Shown here piece after piece: positions 1-8,389 of a stretch of DNA of 64,000 nt; position 1 is the stretch's first letter, and each line of letters opens with the position of its first letter. Source of the stretch: Clostridia bacterium (GTDB taxonomy: Bacteria; Bacillota; Clostridia; Lachnospirales; Anaerotignaceae). The stretch covers positions 62,001 to 126,000 of the forward strand of contig CAJTDC010000005.1 in assembly GCA_910575055.1 (NCBI GenBank), written 5' to 3'. The position numbers and the translations under genes were made by a program. Below the pieces are notes generated by a model. That model was not told the origin of the DNA and searched no databases. It worked only from the letters and a program-made list of their open reading frames with translations.

Positions 1-1665
1 CCAATACCCCTGAAGCTTCTCCGCAGCAGTTTTTCCATCCTTCATATCTGAAATCGTAAGGGAATCCGAATACCACTCTTTTCCCAGTTTTGCAAAGAAC
101 GTAGACTTACCACACCCCTGCGGACCGTTTAAGACCAACACAGAATCGAACTTTATACCCGGCTCATAAATACGGGCTACCGCCGCTACCAGAGTTTTTC
201 TTGTAACTGCACGGACATACGGTGTGTTTTCTGCTCCCATATAGTCAATCAGCAGACTGTCAATCCTGCTGCATCCATCCCAGGATAACGTGGAAAAATA
301 CTCCTTGACCGGATGATAAAGCCTTTCGGAAGACACTACTGCAAGCAGAGCATCTTTAAATTTGGTAGGTGACCAAATCCCATACACCCTTTCAAAATAC
401 AGCTTCGCACAGGCAATATCTGCATCACCCCATCCTTTTTTGACCTGTACCCACGGCAGTTCCCCGATGACATCCAGTGCATTCTTCAGCTGATTAAATA
501 CGATAGGTTGTAGGTTCTCATCGAATCGAATAATCGTTGCAATATTAGAAAGTGTGTCTTTTACTTTTCCCTGACGATCCAAGTCCAGCATGGTCTGCCA
601 TTCCCCAATATCTGCATCGAATTCCTCACTTGCCGCCTTCTCCCTTTCCTTTGCCAATGTCATCTTTACCTGTTCATCCGACACCGCAAAGTCACTCATA
701 GCCTTAAAGGATGGCAGCTTCCCAGCATCCATTCCTTCCTCTGCCTTATCATCCTGCTCTCCAAACTTATGGATGCGGACAATGTCAAATGCATTTAGCA
801 GCTTCCCGCAAGCCGGATCAGTGGCATGATGAGAATAAGCAAACTTCCCTTCATAAATCACAACCCCCGCCTGTGAGTCAGCTGGAATATAATCAAATCG
901 CTCCGGCATCATGCTTTCCTGATACACATCCGGCAGAAACAGACGGATTGCCTCTTCTATCGAATAGGTTCGGCAGAATGCCCCTACAATTCCTTCTTTC
1001 GATAGTGGGTCCGCCTGTTTCTTCATCTCCCTGCTGACAACTGCCTTCTGTCTGCTGCTGACAGGCCATGAAGAAGAATCTCTCCAATCTGCATATCGTT
1101 CCAATACGGAATCCGGATTCAAAAACGTTCCCGGAATATCACGAAAAAAGAACTCTCCATCTGCAGAGGTGGAAGGCCAATACATAAGGCGGCTTGGTTC
1201 GTAGGTTGTATCATCAAACAACTCCATGCCGATATCCTCTGCCACTTTTCTTGCCACTGCTGCGTATTCATCCGGCGATACGGTCCTTGATAACGGAATA
1301 ATCAGACGGAGCCTTGGTTTCTCCGGTGTGTGTTTATGGGTAGAGTAGATTAAGCATCTAAAATCAAAGAACATCTCTATCTGCTCTGCGATATCCTCTG
1401 TAGCATAGTCCATATCCAAAGTCAGACCGGAACGGAATAACACATTTGCTTTCTTTCTCCTGCCGCCCTTCAGTTTTCCAAGCACAAAACCACCCACATC
1501 TTTGATGGAATCCTGCTTTGACTTGCTCAGTTTCCGATACTGTTCCATCGTTTCACTGGTACGGACAGTATGAGAGAGACGCTCCAAAAACACACCAAAC
1601 TCCATCTCCCGTCCGTTCCACTTCTTTTCCATTCGGGAATTTCCTGTTGAAATATACAGTTTCAT
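1..1665 (-). CDS. VapE-type primase-helicase (3' end outside window)
   Basis: Replication initiator-type protein of the left prophage. The start ATG is at 1665 with AGGAGGG upstream; the reading frame is open to base 1, so about 555 codons are visible and the C-terminus is missing. Residues ~80-170 have the look of an archaeo-eukaryotic-type primase core (LTLDMDY, then a conserved KPRLRLIIPLSR and SRLMYWPS). The later part carries the virulence-associated E (PF05272-like) ATPase with a Walker A GPQGCGKST at about residue 510. Family knowledge: such fusions prime and unwind phage DNA. It lies 13 nt downstream of the DNA polymerase gene. The second prophage uses a different, P4-type enzyme at the equivalent place. 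Confidence 0.9.
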   Translation of the reverse strand, partial: MKLYISTGNSRMEKKWNGREMEFGVFLERLSHTVRTSETMEQYRKLSKSKQDSIKDVGGFVLGKLKGGRRKKANVLFRSGLTLDMDYATEDIAEQIEMFFDFRCLIYSTHKHTPEKPRLRLIIPLSRTVSPDEYAAVARKVAEDIGMELFDDTTYEPSRLMYWPSTSADGEFFFRDIPGTFLNPDSVLERYADWRDSSSWPVSSRQKAVVSREMKKQADPLSKEGIVGAFCRTYSIEEAIRLFLPDVYQESMMPERFDYIPADSQAGVVIYEGKFAYSHHATDPACGKLLNAFDIVRIHKFGEQDDKAEEGMDAGKLPSFKAMSDFAVSDEQVKMTLAKEREKAASEEFDADIGEWQTMLDLDRQGKVKDTLSNIATIIRFDENLQPIVFNQLKNALDVIGELPWVQVKKGWGDADIACAKLYFERVYGIWSPTKFKDALLAVVSSERLYHPVKEYFSTLSWDGCSRIDSLLIDYMGAENTPYVRAVTRKTLVAAVARIYEPGIKFDSVLVLNGPQGCGKSTFFAKLGKEWYSDSLTISDMKDGKTAAEKLQGYW

Positions 1666-1678
1666 CCTGCAATCCCTC

Positions 1679-3631
1679 CTAATCCTTTTTATAAAATCTG
1701 CACTCGTAGCCATCAGCACGAAGCGGAAGCCCGTGTATCCAGGAAGGCGGCTCTGCCATAATCCTGCATACCTCTTCCACAGATGATTCTCCTTCCGGCA
1801 CTTCCAGTACCGCTTCATCGTGTACATGAAATACAATGGAGAACCCCGCTTCCTTCAATCGCATCATGGCTTCTGCCAGAATATCCCGGCTGGTACCCTG
1901 AACGATATTCTCCACCAATTTAGGTCCGTAAGTATCCATCCTTTCCCATTTCTTGTTTTCTCCCACACCTTCATATGTCAGTCCATCCCTGCCATATTTG
2001 TTGACACCCATTCTCGGTTTTACATAGGCAAGTTTCCGCCCCGATGGGAGCATAGCAAACAAAATACCGGAAGCATATTGAAAACGAATCAGCCCCACCT
2101 GTGTTTCTTTCCTTTCCCGGACTGCCTTCACAGCTGCTTCATCCACATCCCACCAGAACTGTGTGATATGCGGATTTGCATTTCTCCATGTAGATACCAA
2201 CCCCGGCAGTTCCTCTTCACTAAGCCCCATTGCCAAGGCTCCCATTGAAGTCAATGCTCCGACTGCTCCTCCGTATCCGAGGGCCAGTTCCGCAATCTTT
2301 CCTTTCTGGCGCAACGGAGATCCTTTTGTAATTTCCTCTATCGTAACTCCAAACATAGCAGATGCCGAAGCCTCATATATTTTTCCGTGCGTAGCAAATA
2401 CATCCAGTCTCCACTGTTCCCCAGATAACCATGCCAACACTCTTGCTTCGATGGCTGAAAAGTCCGCAACAATAAACCTGCATCCCTCTTTTGGAATAAA
2501 TGCAGTACGGATTAATTCAGACAGTACATTTGGTGTGGATTCATAGAATAATTCCAGTTCCTCGAACCGACCACTTTTTACAAGGGTTCGAGCAAGTTCC
2601 AAATCGTTGATATGATTCTGTGGAAGATTCTGCACCTGTACCAATCTCCCCGCCCAACGGCTGGTACGATTTGCACCGTAAAACTGCAGCAACCCATGTA
2701 CCCTTCCATCCGAACACACCGACCGTTCAATTGCTTCATATTTCTTTACCGATGTTTTTGCCATGAGAAGACGAAGTTTCAAAGCCTCCAGAACTTCCCC
2801 ATCCGCTTCCTCAATCAATTCTGCCACCGCACCTTTGGACAGACTGTCAATCTCCACTCCTCGTTCCGAAAGCCACCCTTTCAACTGCGATACAGAATTT
2901 GGATTTTCAAGTCCCGTCACCTCATAGGCACGGTTCGTCACAACGTCTTTATGTAACAGGTCACAGGTAATCGACTGTTCTACCAATTCCCTGTCAACTA
3001 AAACTCCCCTGTCGTTAATTTCCTGATCCAAACGATAAAATGCCATCTCGGATTCCGATATCGGGAACTTATGCAGTTTCTGCCGGATACCTTTTTCCAC
3101 ATCCACATCACGAATACAGTACGTCTTAAACTGCTCCCATTTTTCCGGTGCATGGCATGGAAGGTTCCTGCTCCTGCCACCATTTGTTTTGGTCGGTTTG
3201 CAAGGCACACAAAAATAGCGGATTAAATCCTTGCCTTCCTTCAGCTTTTGCTCAGAAAGCCCCAGAACCGCCCCAACGCCCTCCAACGAAAGCGGAAGGG
3301 CGAGCATGGCCGACTGCACCGCAGTACAAACCCACGATTCGGGAGATAAACGGACTCCCATATATTTTGAAAGACAGGTGCGTTCAAAATTGGCATTGAA
3401 CGCAGTCTTAATGATTCCCACATCAGACAGGGCATTTTTTATTTCTTCCGTCAGCTGATCGCCCTGCGCCAAATCAATAATCTTCGTTTCTTCATCATCA
3501 AAGCTGTATGCAAACAGCAGAATTTCAAATGCAGGGCTGTCCGCATAGGCATATACCCCGCACTTGATTAAATCCACATCGGAAAAGGTCTCTATGTCTA
3601 TTGCCAGTGTTCTATATCCTATTTCGCCCAT
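1679..3631 (-). CDS. phage family A DNA polymerase
   Basis: 650 aa, short phage-type DNA polymerase I lacking a 5'-3' exonuclease domain. The N-terminus has the 3'-5' exonuclease signature DIETFSDVDL (residues ~11-20); polymerase motif A is VADFSAIEARV at about residue 390 and motif C is HVHDEAVLEV at about residue 605, so the catalytic acidic residues are present. It replicates the prophage genome together with the VapE protein downstream. A clear homologue of similar length sits at 60128-62056 in the second prophage (shared opening IDIETFSDVDL-KCGVY). The start overlaps the preceding NUMOD4 gene by 13 nt, which suggests translational coupling. Confidence 0.96.
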   Translation of the reverse strand: MGEIGYRTLAIDIETFSDVDLIKCGVYAYADSPAFEILLFAYSFDDEETKIIDLAQGDQLTEEIKNALSDVGIIKTAFNANFERTCLSKYMGVRLSPESWVCTAVQSAMLALPLSLEGVGAVLGLSEQKLKEGKDLIRYFCVPCKPTKTNGGRSRNLPCHAPEKWEQFKTYCIRDVDVEKGIRQKLHKFPISESEMAFYRLDQEINDRGVLVDRELVEQSITCDLLHKDVVTNRAYEVTGLENPNSVSQLKGWLSERGVEIDSLSKGAVAELIEEADGEVLEALKLRLLMAKTSVKKYEAIERSVCSDGRVHGLLQFYGANRTSRWAGRLVQVQNLPQNHINDLELARTLVKSGRFEELELFYESTPNVLSELIRTAFIPKEGCRFIVADFSAIEARVLAWLSGEQWRLDVFATHGKIYEASASAMFGVTIEEITKGSPLRQKGKIAELALGYGGAVGALTSMGALAMGLSEEELPGLVSTWRNANPHITQFWWDVDEAAVKAVRERKETQVGLIRFQYASGILFAMLPSGRKLAYVKPRMGVNKYGRDGLTYEGVGENKKWERMDTYGPKLVENIVQGTSRDILAEAMMRLKEAGFSIVFHVHDEAVLEVPEGESSVEEVCRIMAEPPSWIHGLPLRADGYECRFYKKD

Positions 3632-3882
3632 GCGTAACTCCTTCCCGACTTAATCTTGCTGACGGTCTTTCTGGAAATCCCCATACTGTCAGCAATATCA
3701 TATACATGTTCCCTTCTTCCAAGCCTTTCCCTGACTTCCCTTACCTGACTCTGGTTCAGAGGAAGAACTTCTTCCGACAGTCTTCTCCCCTGAATATACC
3801 GGGACAGCCTTTTGTATCTCCCTATATCGCTGATCTGGTATTTCCCTTCCAGTCCGGGAATATCGATCCATGTCTCTTTCAT
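3619..3882 (-). CDS. NUMOD4 + HTH protein (HNH-less homing-endonuclease relative)
   Basis: 87 aa from the ATG at 3882, which has GGAG 8 nt upstream; a longer open frame exists but lacks a ribosome site. The N-terminal half (WIDIPGLEGKYQISDIGRYK) matches the NUMOD4 module that normally precedes the HNH nuclease domain of phage homing endonucleases. The C-terminal half (VYDIADSMGISRKTVSKIKSGRSY) is a helix-turn-helix of the NUMOD1/resolvase type. The HNH catalytic part is absent, so this is either a DNA-binding remnant or an evolved regulator. It lies between DUF2815 and the polymerase and overlaps the polymerase start. Confidence 0.8.
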   Translation of the reverse strand: MKETWIDIPGLEGKYQISDIGRYKRLSRYIQGRRLSEEVLPLNQSQVREVRERLGRREHVYDIADSMGISRKTVSKIKSGRSYAWAK

Positions 3883-3927
3883 CAAAACAACTCCTCTATG
3901 TACGGGCGGCATACACCGCCCTTATCA

Positions 3928-4470
3928 TTAGCCGAGGAAATCTTCATCCTCTACTGCTTCAAAATCATCCTCTGCATTGGTACGGCTGCTGAGTGCCTCT
4001 CCGTCCTTCAGCTTCTGGATGTTTCCAAGACCTGCCGCCACACCACGGTTGCCATTGCTGTTGTAGCCATAAAAGTTTACACTGATTCTTCCGTAACAGC
4101 CGGAATATACTTCTGTCTGATCCAGGATTGGCTGTACCTGCTTATCAACCACCTGCGGAGCCTGTCTGCTGTTGGCATTGAAGAAATAGCAGCCTTTGTA
4201 TGCCTCATCCTCCGGTCGGTCAATGTCACCATCACGTAAAGGAAGCTTCAGATTCGGAGGAATCTTACCACCCCACTTAGACAAAGATTCCTGCTTTGCA
4301 GCTTCCACCGCTGCCTGAATCTTCTTAATTGTTTCCTTATCAGACTTCGGGATAATGGCAGACACGCTGTACTTCGGCTCGCCGCCATTGATTGCCTCCG
4401 GCTCCCAACAATGCAGATAGGAAAATCTGCACGGTACAATTACTTTGGTCGGTGTTTCATTCTTGCTTAT
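3928..4470 (-). CDS. DUF2815 family protein with ATA in place of a start codon
   Basis: 180-codon frame directly after the DUF2800 stop. It aligns over its whole length with the intact DUF2815 protein at 62151-62717 (shared WEP-AINGGEPKYSVS-IIPKSDK and SVNFYGYNSNGNRG-type blocks). Where the homologue has ATG, this copy reads ATA AGC AAG AAT GAA, placed 8 nt after a good AAGGAGG; no ATG or TTG follows in frame before an internal GTG at 4365 that would remove 35 conserved residues. DUF2815 proteins are phage ssDNA-binding-like replication proteins (inferred from family context). Either initiation is non-canonical or the gene is silenced by a start-codon mutation. Confidence 0.75.
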   Translation of the reverse strand: MSKNETPTKVIVPCRFSYLHCWEPEAINGGEPKYSVSAIIPKSDKETIKKIQAAVEAAKQESLSKWGGKIPPNLKLPLRDGDIDRPEDEAYKGCYFFNANSRQAPQVVDKQVQPILDQTEVYSGCYGRISVNFYGYNSNGNRGVAAGLGNIQKLKDGEALSSRTNAEDDFEAVEDEDFLG

Positions 4471-5601
4471 TTATTCATCCTCCTTAAAATCCGCCTCAGC
4501 GGTTTCTGTTTGAATTGGTGGTCTCTTATCGGATTCCGGCACCAAGGTGATTTTGCCCTGCGGCTTATACACCAGACTGCCCAGTATCTTCTGAAAATCT
4601 TTCTTGCCCATCAGCTTCTCCATTTCCGTGATACCAATCAGAGACTTCTTGTAAATGTCCTCATATCCGGCTGCTTTTGCAGCATCCGCCACTTCCTCTT
4701 CATTGACATATTTGCGGTTACTTCTGCCTTCTACCAGTTTGAATCCGTTCCATACCCTTCCGTGTGTAATCGCTTCATCCTGTGCATAGGCATAAACATC
4801 TGCAGACCACTTGGCAAGTTCATCCGCCACCTTCAAAACCTCTGCGATTTCTTCCTCTGACAAAAGCTCTGGTGGCTTAAACTCCATTTGCGCCAATCGC
4901 AAATATTCTTCCGCTCTGGCACGGCAGGTATTTTTCGCTTTACAGAAACGACACCAATCTCCAACTGCAAACTCTCCTTCGCCTTTGGCTGCCATCTCTG
5001 CTTTCGGCATCAACTCCTGCTCTGCCCATTCCATGAGGTCATGAACCGTAATTTCAAAGGTGCTGACATTTTCCAGTCTCGGCTGGTGGATGGTCATGTT
5101 AACCCTTTCAATGTCATAAAGGGAATCGAACAGTTCCAATGCTCCCAAAGAATATAAAAGCATCTGTGGATTCCATTCTGCAGATACAGCAATGCCTTTT
5201 CCGTACTTCAAATCCACAATGTATAAGGTATCATCAGCTACGATGACCAAATCCCCGGTACCAAATCCTTCCGGCACCCATCTGGAAAAGTCCAGTCTCT
5301 GCTCAATCATCACTACCGGATCACTGCATGACTGTTTCGCCTTTTCAATCTGCTCCATTGCAAAAGACACATAATCATCTGTGCATTCTTCCATCTCGTC
5401 ACAGTCATAATCAGATACCTGACGTTTGGAACGCTTCTTAAGAAACCGTTTCAGCTTATGCTCTGCAAGAGCATGGGCAGCAGTTCCCTCCGCTGCGTAG
5501 ATACTTTCCTCGTCCGCAAACTGCTTCTCCAACAATGCAGATGGGGTATAGTTCATCCATCGTTTGGAGGCAGATGCGGATAATATCGCATGCTGTCCCA
5601 T
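4471..5601 (-). CDS. DUF2800 family RecB-like nuclease
   Basis: 376 aa. N-terminal SASASKRWMNYTPSA and AEGTAAHALAEHKL blocks, a central VIVADDTLYIVDLKYGKG segment (D...D-K as in PD-(D/E)XK/RecB nucleases) and a C-terminal cysteine cluster WCRFCKAKNTC resembling the Cas4/AddB iron-sulfur site. Family knowledge: DUF2800 proteins sit with DUF2815 and the phage polymerase in Firmicutes phages and are predicted nucleases in replication or recombination. The paralogue at 62731-63858 has the same length. Its stop overlaps the Shine-Dalgarno region of DUF2815. Confidence 0.92.
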   Translation of the reverse strand: MGQHAILSASASKRWMNYTPSALLEKQFADEESIYAAEGTAAHALAEHKLKRFLKKRSKRQVSDYDCDEMEECTDDYVSFAMEQIEKAKQSCSDPVVMIEQRLDFSRWVPEGFGTGDLVIVADDTLYIVDLKYGKGIAVSAEWNPQMLLYSLGALELFDSLYDIERVNMTIHQPRLENVSTFEITVHDLMEWAEQELMPKAEMAAKGEGEFAVGDWCRFCKAKNTCRARAEEYLRLAQMEFKPPELLSEEEIAEVLKVADELAKWSADVYAYAQDEAITHGRVWNGFKLVEGRSNRKYVNEEEVADAAKAAGYEDIYKKSLIGITEMEKLMGKKDFQKILGSLVYKPQGKITLVPESDKRPPIQTETAEADFKEDE

Positions 5602-5933
5602 TAAAGAGCCTTTGCATCACGAAGCAAATCTGCATATTTCTCCGGCTGTACCCCGGATAACTTATCTGCCCCATATTTTTGAATCAGCGCTTTGACCTGC
5701 TGCGTTTTTCCATCCTGCGATTTGGATGCCATGACCGCACGGACCTGTTCAATGGTAACGGCATCCTCTTGTTTCTCCTGACTCTTCTCATTTCCGCTTT
5801 CTTCATCCTTCTGCCCTCGTCCTTCTTCCTGATTTTTACTACAATTACATGAATGTGCCTTCCCTGCGAGGGCACGGACTCCTTCCGAAACCGCCAAAAG
5901 ACCATCTGCAATTTTCAACAATTCCTCGCTCAT
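5601..5933 (-). CDS. small phage protein of the replication module (unknown function)
   Basis: 110 aa, highly charged. An N-terminal helix (MSEELLKIADGLLAVSEGVRAL) is followed by a Lys/Glu/Gln-rich linker and a C-terminal domain, VRAVMASKSQDGKTQQVKAL plus YGADKLSGVQPEKYADLL. The same C-terminal domain is encoded at 63858-64000 in the second prophage, also immediately before DUF2800. Conserved pairing with the DUF2800 nuclease suggests a partner role, but no function is known to me. It overlaps the DUF2800 start by one base. Confidence 0.8.
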   Translation of the reverse strand: MSEELLKIADGLLAVSEGVRALAGKAHSCNCSKNQEEGRGQKDEESGNEKSQEKQEDAVTIEQVRAVMASKSQDGKTQQVKALIQKYGADKLSGVQPEKYADLLRDAKAL

Positions 5934-6268
5934 AAACTGCTCCTTTCCACAAATTCTCCGTTTTGCTTCGCAAAATACCGGATGGGAATTCCTGCATGGT
6001 CAGCTTCCGCAATTTCCATACACATGCCTTCACTCATCACTTCTCCGAATACCCATACTTCCCGGCACTCTTTCAACAATGAAAGTCCAAACTGAATCCC
6101 TGCCATCCGTTCCTGAACATCACTTTCCTTTAGGAACTGTGGAAAATACAAATGAGGCACTACCGGAAGACAGCCTTTTTCATAGGCAAATCTGGCATAT
6201 TTTCTGGCAAGCTCCACATTCTTCTCTTCCGCTCCCCGGAACGGACTGCAGATAAACACCCTTTCCAA
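5930..6268 (-). CDS. DUF4406 protein (nucleoside deoxyribosyltransferase-like fold)
   Basis: 112 aa. The opening VFICSPFRG, the central PVVPHLYFPQFL and the C-terminal EVWVFGEVMSEGM are the hallmarks of DUF4406, a Rossmann-like family related to nucleoside 2-deoxyribosyltransferases (YtoQ/DUF1937 group). Activity on nucleotides is inferred only. The start overlaps the next gene's end by 4 nt. The second prophage carries a longer DUF4406 (59684-60115) in a different position, downstream of the polymerase, so gene order in the two modules has been reshuffled. Confidence 0.85.
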   Translation of the reverse strand: MERVFICSPFRGAEEKNVELARKYARFAYEKGCLPVVPHLYFPQFLKESDVQERMAGIQFGLSLLKECREVWVFGEVMSEGMCMEIAEADHAGIPIRYFAKQNGEFVERSSL

Positions 6269-6298
6269 ATCCTTTCACCTCCATCCTTCAGACAGTAC

Positions 6299-6637
6299 TT
6301 ATTTCTCTGCCCTTTTTGTCAAAGCAAATTCGGAAAGGATGCTGTTCATCGTAGCGAGGTCTTCGCCTGTTAAATTTTCTGAAAGTCTTTTCAACAGTTC
6401 CTGTTGATTTGGTTTTAAATACTTACGTCCAAGATAATAGCCATCGGCAACCCTGACGCCTCCACCATATCTGCCACGCACGGTTTCAATTGGGTGGGCA
6501 AGTGTCAATTCTTCAATATCATTCCGAATTGTACGGGTTGTAACATTGAATTCCTGTGCCAGATTTTCCATCGTTTCCTGACGGCGCACACACAGAATTT
6601 CCAATATCTTCTGCCTACGTTCATTCGCTTTCAACAC
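6299..6637 (-). CDS. DeoR/HTH_11-type transcriptional regulator
   Basis: 112 aa. The N-terminal winged helix (RRQKILEILCVRRQETMENL, then VTTRTIRNDIEEL) matches the HTH_11/DeoR family; there is no sugar-binding domain, so it is a short phage or element-type regulator. It is the first gene of the leftward replication operon and follows a palindrome at 6681-6709 that is well placed as its own operator. Probable role: control of the early module downstream. Confidence 0.88.
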   Translation of the reverse strand: MLKANERRQKILEILCVRRQETMENLAQEFNVTTRTIRNDIEELTLAHPIETVRGRYGGGVRVADGYYLGRKYLKPNQQELLKRLSENLTGEDLATMNSILSEFALTKRAEK

Positions 6638-6680
6638 TTGCCCACCTCCTTTCCTCTGCTTTGTGGCATCATCATAAGAG

Positions 6681-6709
6681 TTAAATAGGAAGGTTCATTT
6701 CCTATTTAA
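6681..6709 (-). promoter_or_regulatory. palindromic operator upstream of the HTH regulator
   Basis: Perfect 11-bp inverted repeat TTAAATAGGAA / TTCCTATTTAA separated by 7 nt, 44 nt before the start of the regulator at 6637. A TATGAT-like -10 lies just downstream on the minus strand. The position suggests autoregulation of the replication operon; this is inferred. Confidence 0.6.
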
Positions 6710-6762
6710 AAAACTTTTTTGAGCAGCAGAGAGGAAGCCTGTCCATCATCCTTTAAGCGAAA

Positions 6763-6808
6763 AACACCCGACAAGGCGCAATCCAGCTATTGCATCTTGT
6801 CGGGTGTT
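6763..6808 (-). terminator. intrinsic terminator of the DUF3825 gene
   Basis: 13-bp perfect stem AACACCCGACAAG / CTTGTCGGGTGTT. On the minus strand it is followed by TTTTTCGC, 32 nt downstream of the DUF3825 stop codon. Confidence 0.85.
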
Positions 6809-6840
6809 CCATTCAATCCATGTTTATATGTACTGTTTTC

Positions 6841-7719
6841 CTATTTTACGAGTTCCGTAAGCCACGGAGCCATTGGCCTTGCAACTACTCTCGCATTCAA
6901 ATATGCCATCTCCAACGTCAGACAGGTATTACCCAAATAGTACCCATCCATAACCGTCAGTGTCATGGCAAGGTCAGGTTTCTGCATATTCGTCAGATAA
7001 ACCGGAAGAAGATACTGCACTCTCCCCTGATATCCCTGTGGGACCACAAGCCCCGGCTCTATTACCGACTTCCTTCTCCCAAGTTCTACTGCTGTCTCAA
7101 ACAATAGCGGCAGATTCTTCACCTTCCGAATTTTAGCCGGAATACGCTCCAGGTTCTCTTCATCTCCTAATATGTGATTTACGTTTACTCTTATAGGCCA
7201 CTCTGGATTAAAGTTAATGCCACTCTGCGCCATATGATAGACGGGCTTTTGTGGTAATAGCTCGATGTATCTTAACTTCGGAGACAGTTCATCACAAAAA
7301 CCTCTAAAATACCAATCTCTTAAAGAATCCGAAAAATTGTTTCTTTCAAAATAACCATAAATCCCCTTGTACTGAGGTGTGTATAATCCGGTATGGAAGC
7401 AGACGCATTTGTTTTCCAAATGAAAAATACTGTCTGCTTTTCTTGGATCACTTTCTGAATTAAAGTCAATAACCTGTTTGCGAAAAATTGTATGTATGTA
7501 ACGTTCTAAAATGGGTGTCTCTGTATTTTTGGTTTCCCGGCTCGGCTTTCGGAACTTCCATGATTCCGGCAACGCCAATCTCTCCAGTTCCGCTAAATGT
7601 CCGTACCAATCCGGTACATATGCAAATTCAAATAAATCCGGTGCTATCATATGTTTCCTCTTTTCCTGTGGTTTTCTGTACTCATATCTGTTTTCTGTCT
7701 TTGCTTCCATCTCTTTCAT
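6841..7719 (-). CDS. DUF3825 domain protein
   Basis: 292 aa from the ATG at 7719 (GGAGG about 7 nt upstream; an adjacent ATG at 7722 is also possible). The C-terminal two thirds carry the conserved DUF3825 blocks: NPEWPIRVNVNHILGD, ERIPAKIR, PQGYQGRVQYLLPVYL and DLAMTLTVMDGYYLGNTCLT followed by EMAYLNARVVARP. DUF3825 is a widespread domain of unknown activity, sometimes attached to nucleic-acid or ligand-binding modules. It is transcribed alone, with its own terminator. It is not obviously part of the prophage replication operon to its left. Confidence 0.85.
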   Translation of the reverse strand: MKEMEAKTENRYEYRKPQEKRKHMIAPDLFEFAYVPDWYGHLAELERLALPESWKFRKPSRETKNTETPILERYIHTIFRKQVIDFNSESDPRKADSIFHLENKCVCFHTGLYTPQYKGIYGYFERNNFSDSLRDWYFRGFCDELSPKLRYIELLPQKPVYHMAQSGINFNPEWPIRVNVNHILGDEENLERIPAKIRKVKNLPLLFETAVELGRRKSVIEPGLVVPQGYQGRVQYLLPVYLTNMQKPDLAMTLTVMDGYYLGNTCLTLEMAYLNARVVARPMAPWLTELVK

Positions 7720-7755
7720 CATGAGCCTCCTTTTTGTTTTCTCTTGAAATATAAA

Positions 7756-7802
7756 ATAGGTGTATCGCAATTCTACCGTTCTGTGAATTGCGATACACCT
7801 AT
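7756..7802 (-). terminator. 18-bp perfect-stem terminator after the micro-ORF
   Basis: ATAGGTGTATCGCAATTC / GAATTGCGATACACCTAT form a perfect 18-bp stem with an 11-nt loop. On the minus strand the stem is followed by TTTTATATTTC. It lies 10 nt after the micro-ORF stop and 37 nt before the DUF3825 start, so it either ends a tiny transcript or attenuates read-through into DUF3825. Confidence 0.8.
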
Positions 7803-7812
7803 CAATGCGTTT

Positions 7813-7878
7813 TTATCCATGAGCAAATTTCAGTAACTTCAACAAACATCGCATTCTATGCTGTTTCCCTGCTTCCAT
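7813..7878 (-). CDS. 21-codon micro-ORF with strong RBS and own terminator
   Basis: ATG at 7878 preceded by AAAGGAG at ideal spacing; encodes MEAGKQHRMRCLLKLLKFAHG, a short basic amphipathic-looking peptide, and ends at TAA 7813-7815. A perfect terminator follows. It is divergent from the XRE regulator at 7983. I recognise no family; a signalling, toxin-like or leader peptide are all possible. The ORF is below usual gene-calling cut-offs. Confidence 0.5.
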   Translation of the reverse strand: MEAGKQHRMRCLLKLLKFAHG

Positions 7879-7889
7879 GTGATTTCTCC

Positions 7890-7970
7890 TTTATAGTGTA
7901 ATTTATTTCATATCATACCTGTAATCTATTGTAGTTCATAATATTTATCCTGTAGTGTAAACTAGCACTG
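7890..7970. promoter_or_regulatory. divergent control region of micro-ORF and XRE gene
   Basis: AT-rich intergenic DNA with two direct copies of TAGTGTAA (about 7895 and 7953) between the divergent micro-ORF and XRE regulator. TATGAT- and TATAAA-like -10 elements for the minus strand overlap this region. The repeats are plausible binding sites for the XRE protein, by analogy with autoregulated divergent switches. Confidence 0.4.
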
Positions 7971-7982
7971 AGGTGAATTGTA

Positions 7983-8330
7983 ATGCATGACTATGTAAAA
8001 AATCTTGCAAAGGTAGTTCGGGCTGCCAGAGAAGAAGCCCATCTATCTCAAGCAGCATTAGCTGAACAAATAGGTTGTGATGAACGTACAATATTGAATA
8101 TCGAAAACGACCGTGGTAATCCCAAGTTCGAAGTATTGTGCCAGATCATCGCTTATTTACACATTCCTGCAGATCAGATTTTCCACCCTGACACTGCTAC
8201 GGACGGGTTGAAAAAGCAAAAACTGCTATTGATGCTACAGGAATGTGATGAGCAAGAGGCAGCCGAGATTCTTCCAGCAATTGAATACCTCTTAGCACTC
8301 ATACATAAAAGAGGTAATTCAAACGAGTAA
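7983..8330 (+). CDS. XRE-family transcriptional regulator
   Basis: 115 aa. Residues ~8-62 are a classic XRE helix-turn-helix (VVRAAREEAHLSQAALAEQI, then CDERTILNIENDRGNPKFE). The C-terminal 45 residues are a helical, Glu/Leu-rich extension, probably for dimerisation. The start ATG follows GAGG. It is divergent from the micro-ORF and closes with its own terminator, so it is not part of the bla operon that follows. Confidence 0.9.
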   Translation: MHDYVKNLAKVVRAAREEAHLSQAALAEQIGCDERTILNIENDRGNPKFEVLCQIIAYLHIPADQIFHPDTATDGLKKQKLLLMLQECDEQEAAEILPAIEYLLALIHKRGNSNE

Positions 8331-8332
8331 AG

Positions 8333-8372
8333 GAACCAGCTAATCCATTGTGATTCTGGTTCTTTTCTTTTT
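8333..8372 (+). terminator. terminator of the XRE gene
   Basis: GAACCAG / CTGGTTC stem followed by TTTTCTTTTTG, starting 3 nt after the XRE stop codon. Confidence 0.75.
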
Positions 8373-8389
8373 GTTGCCTTTTCTAAATC

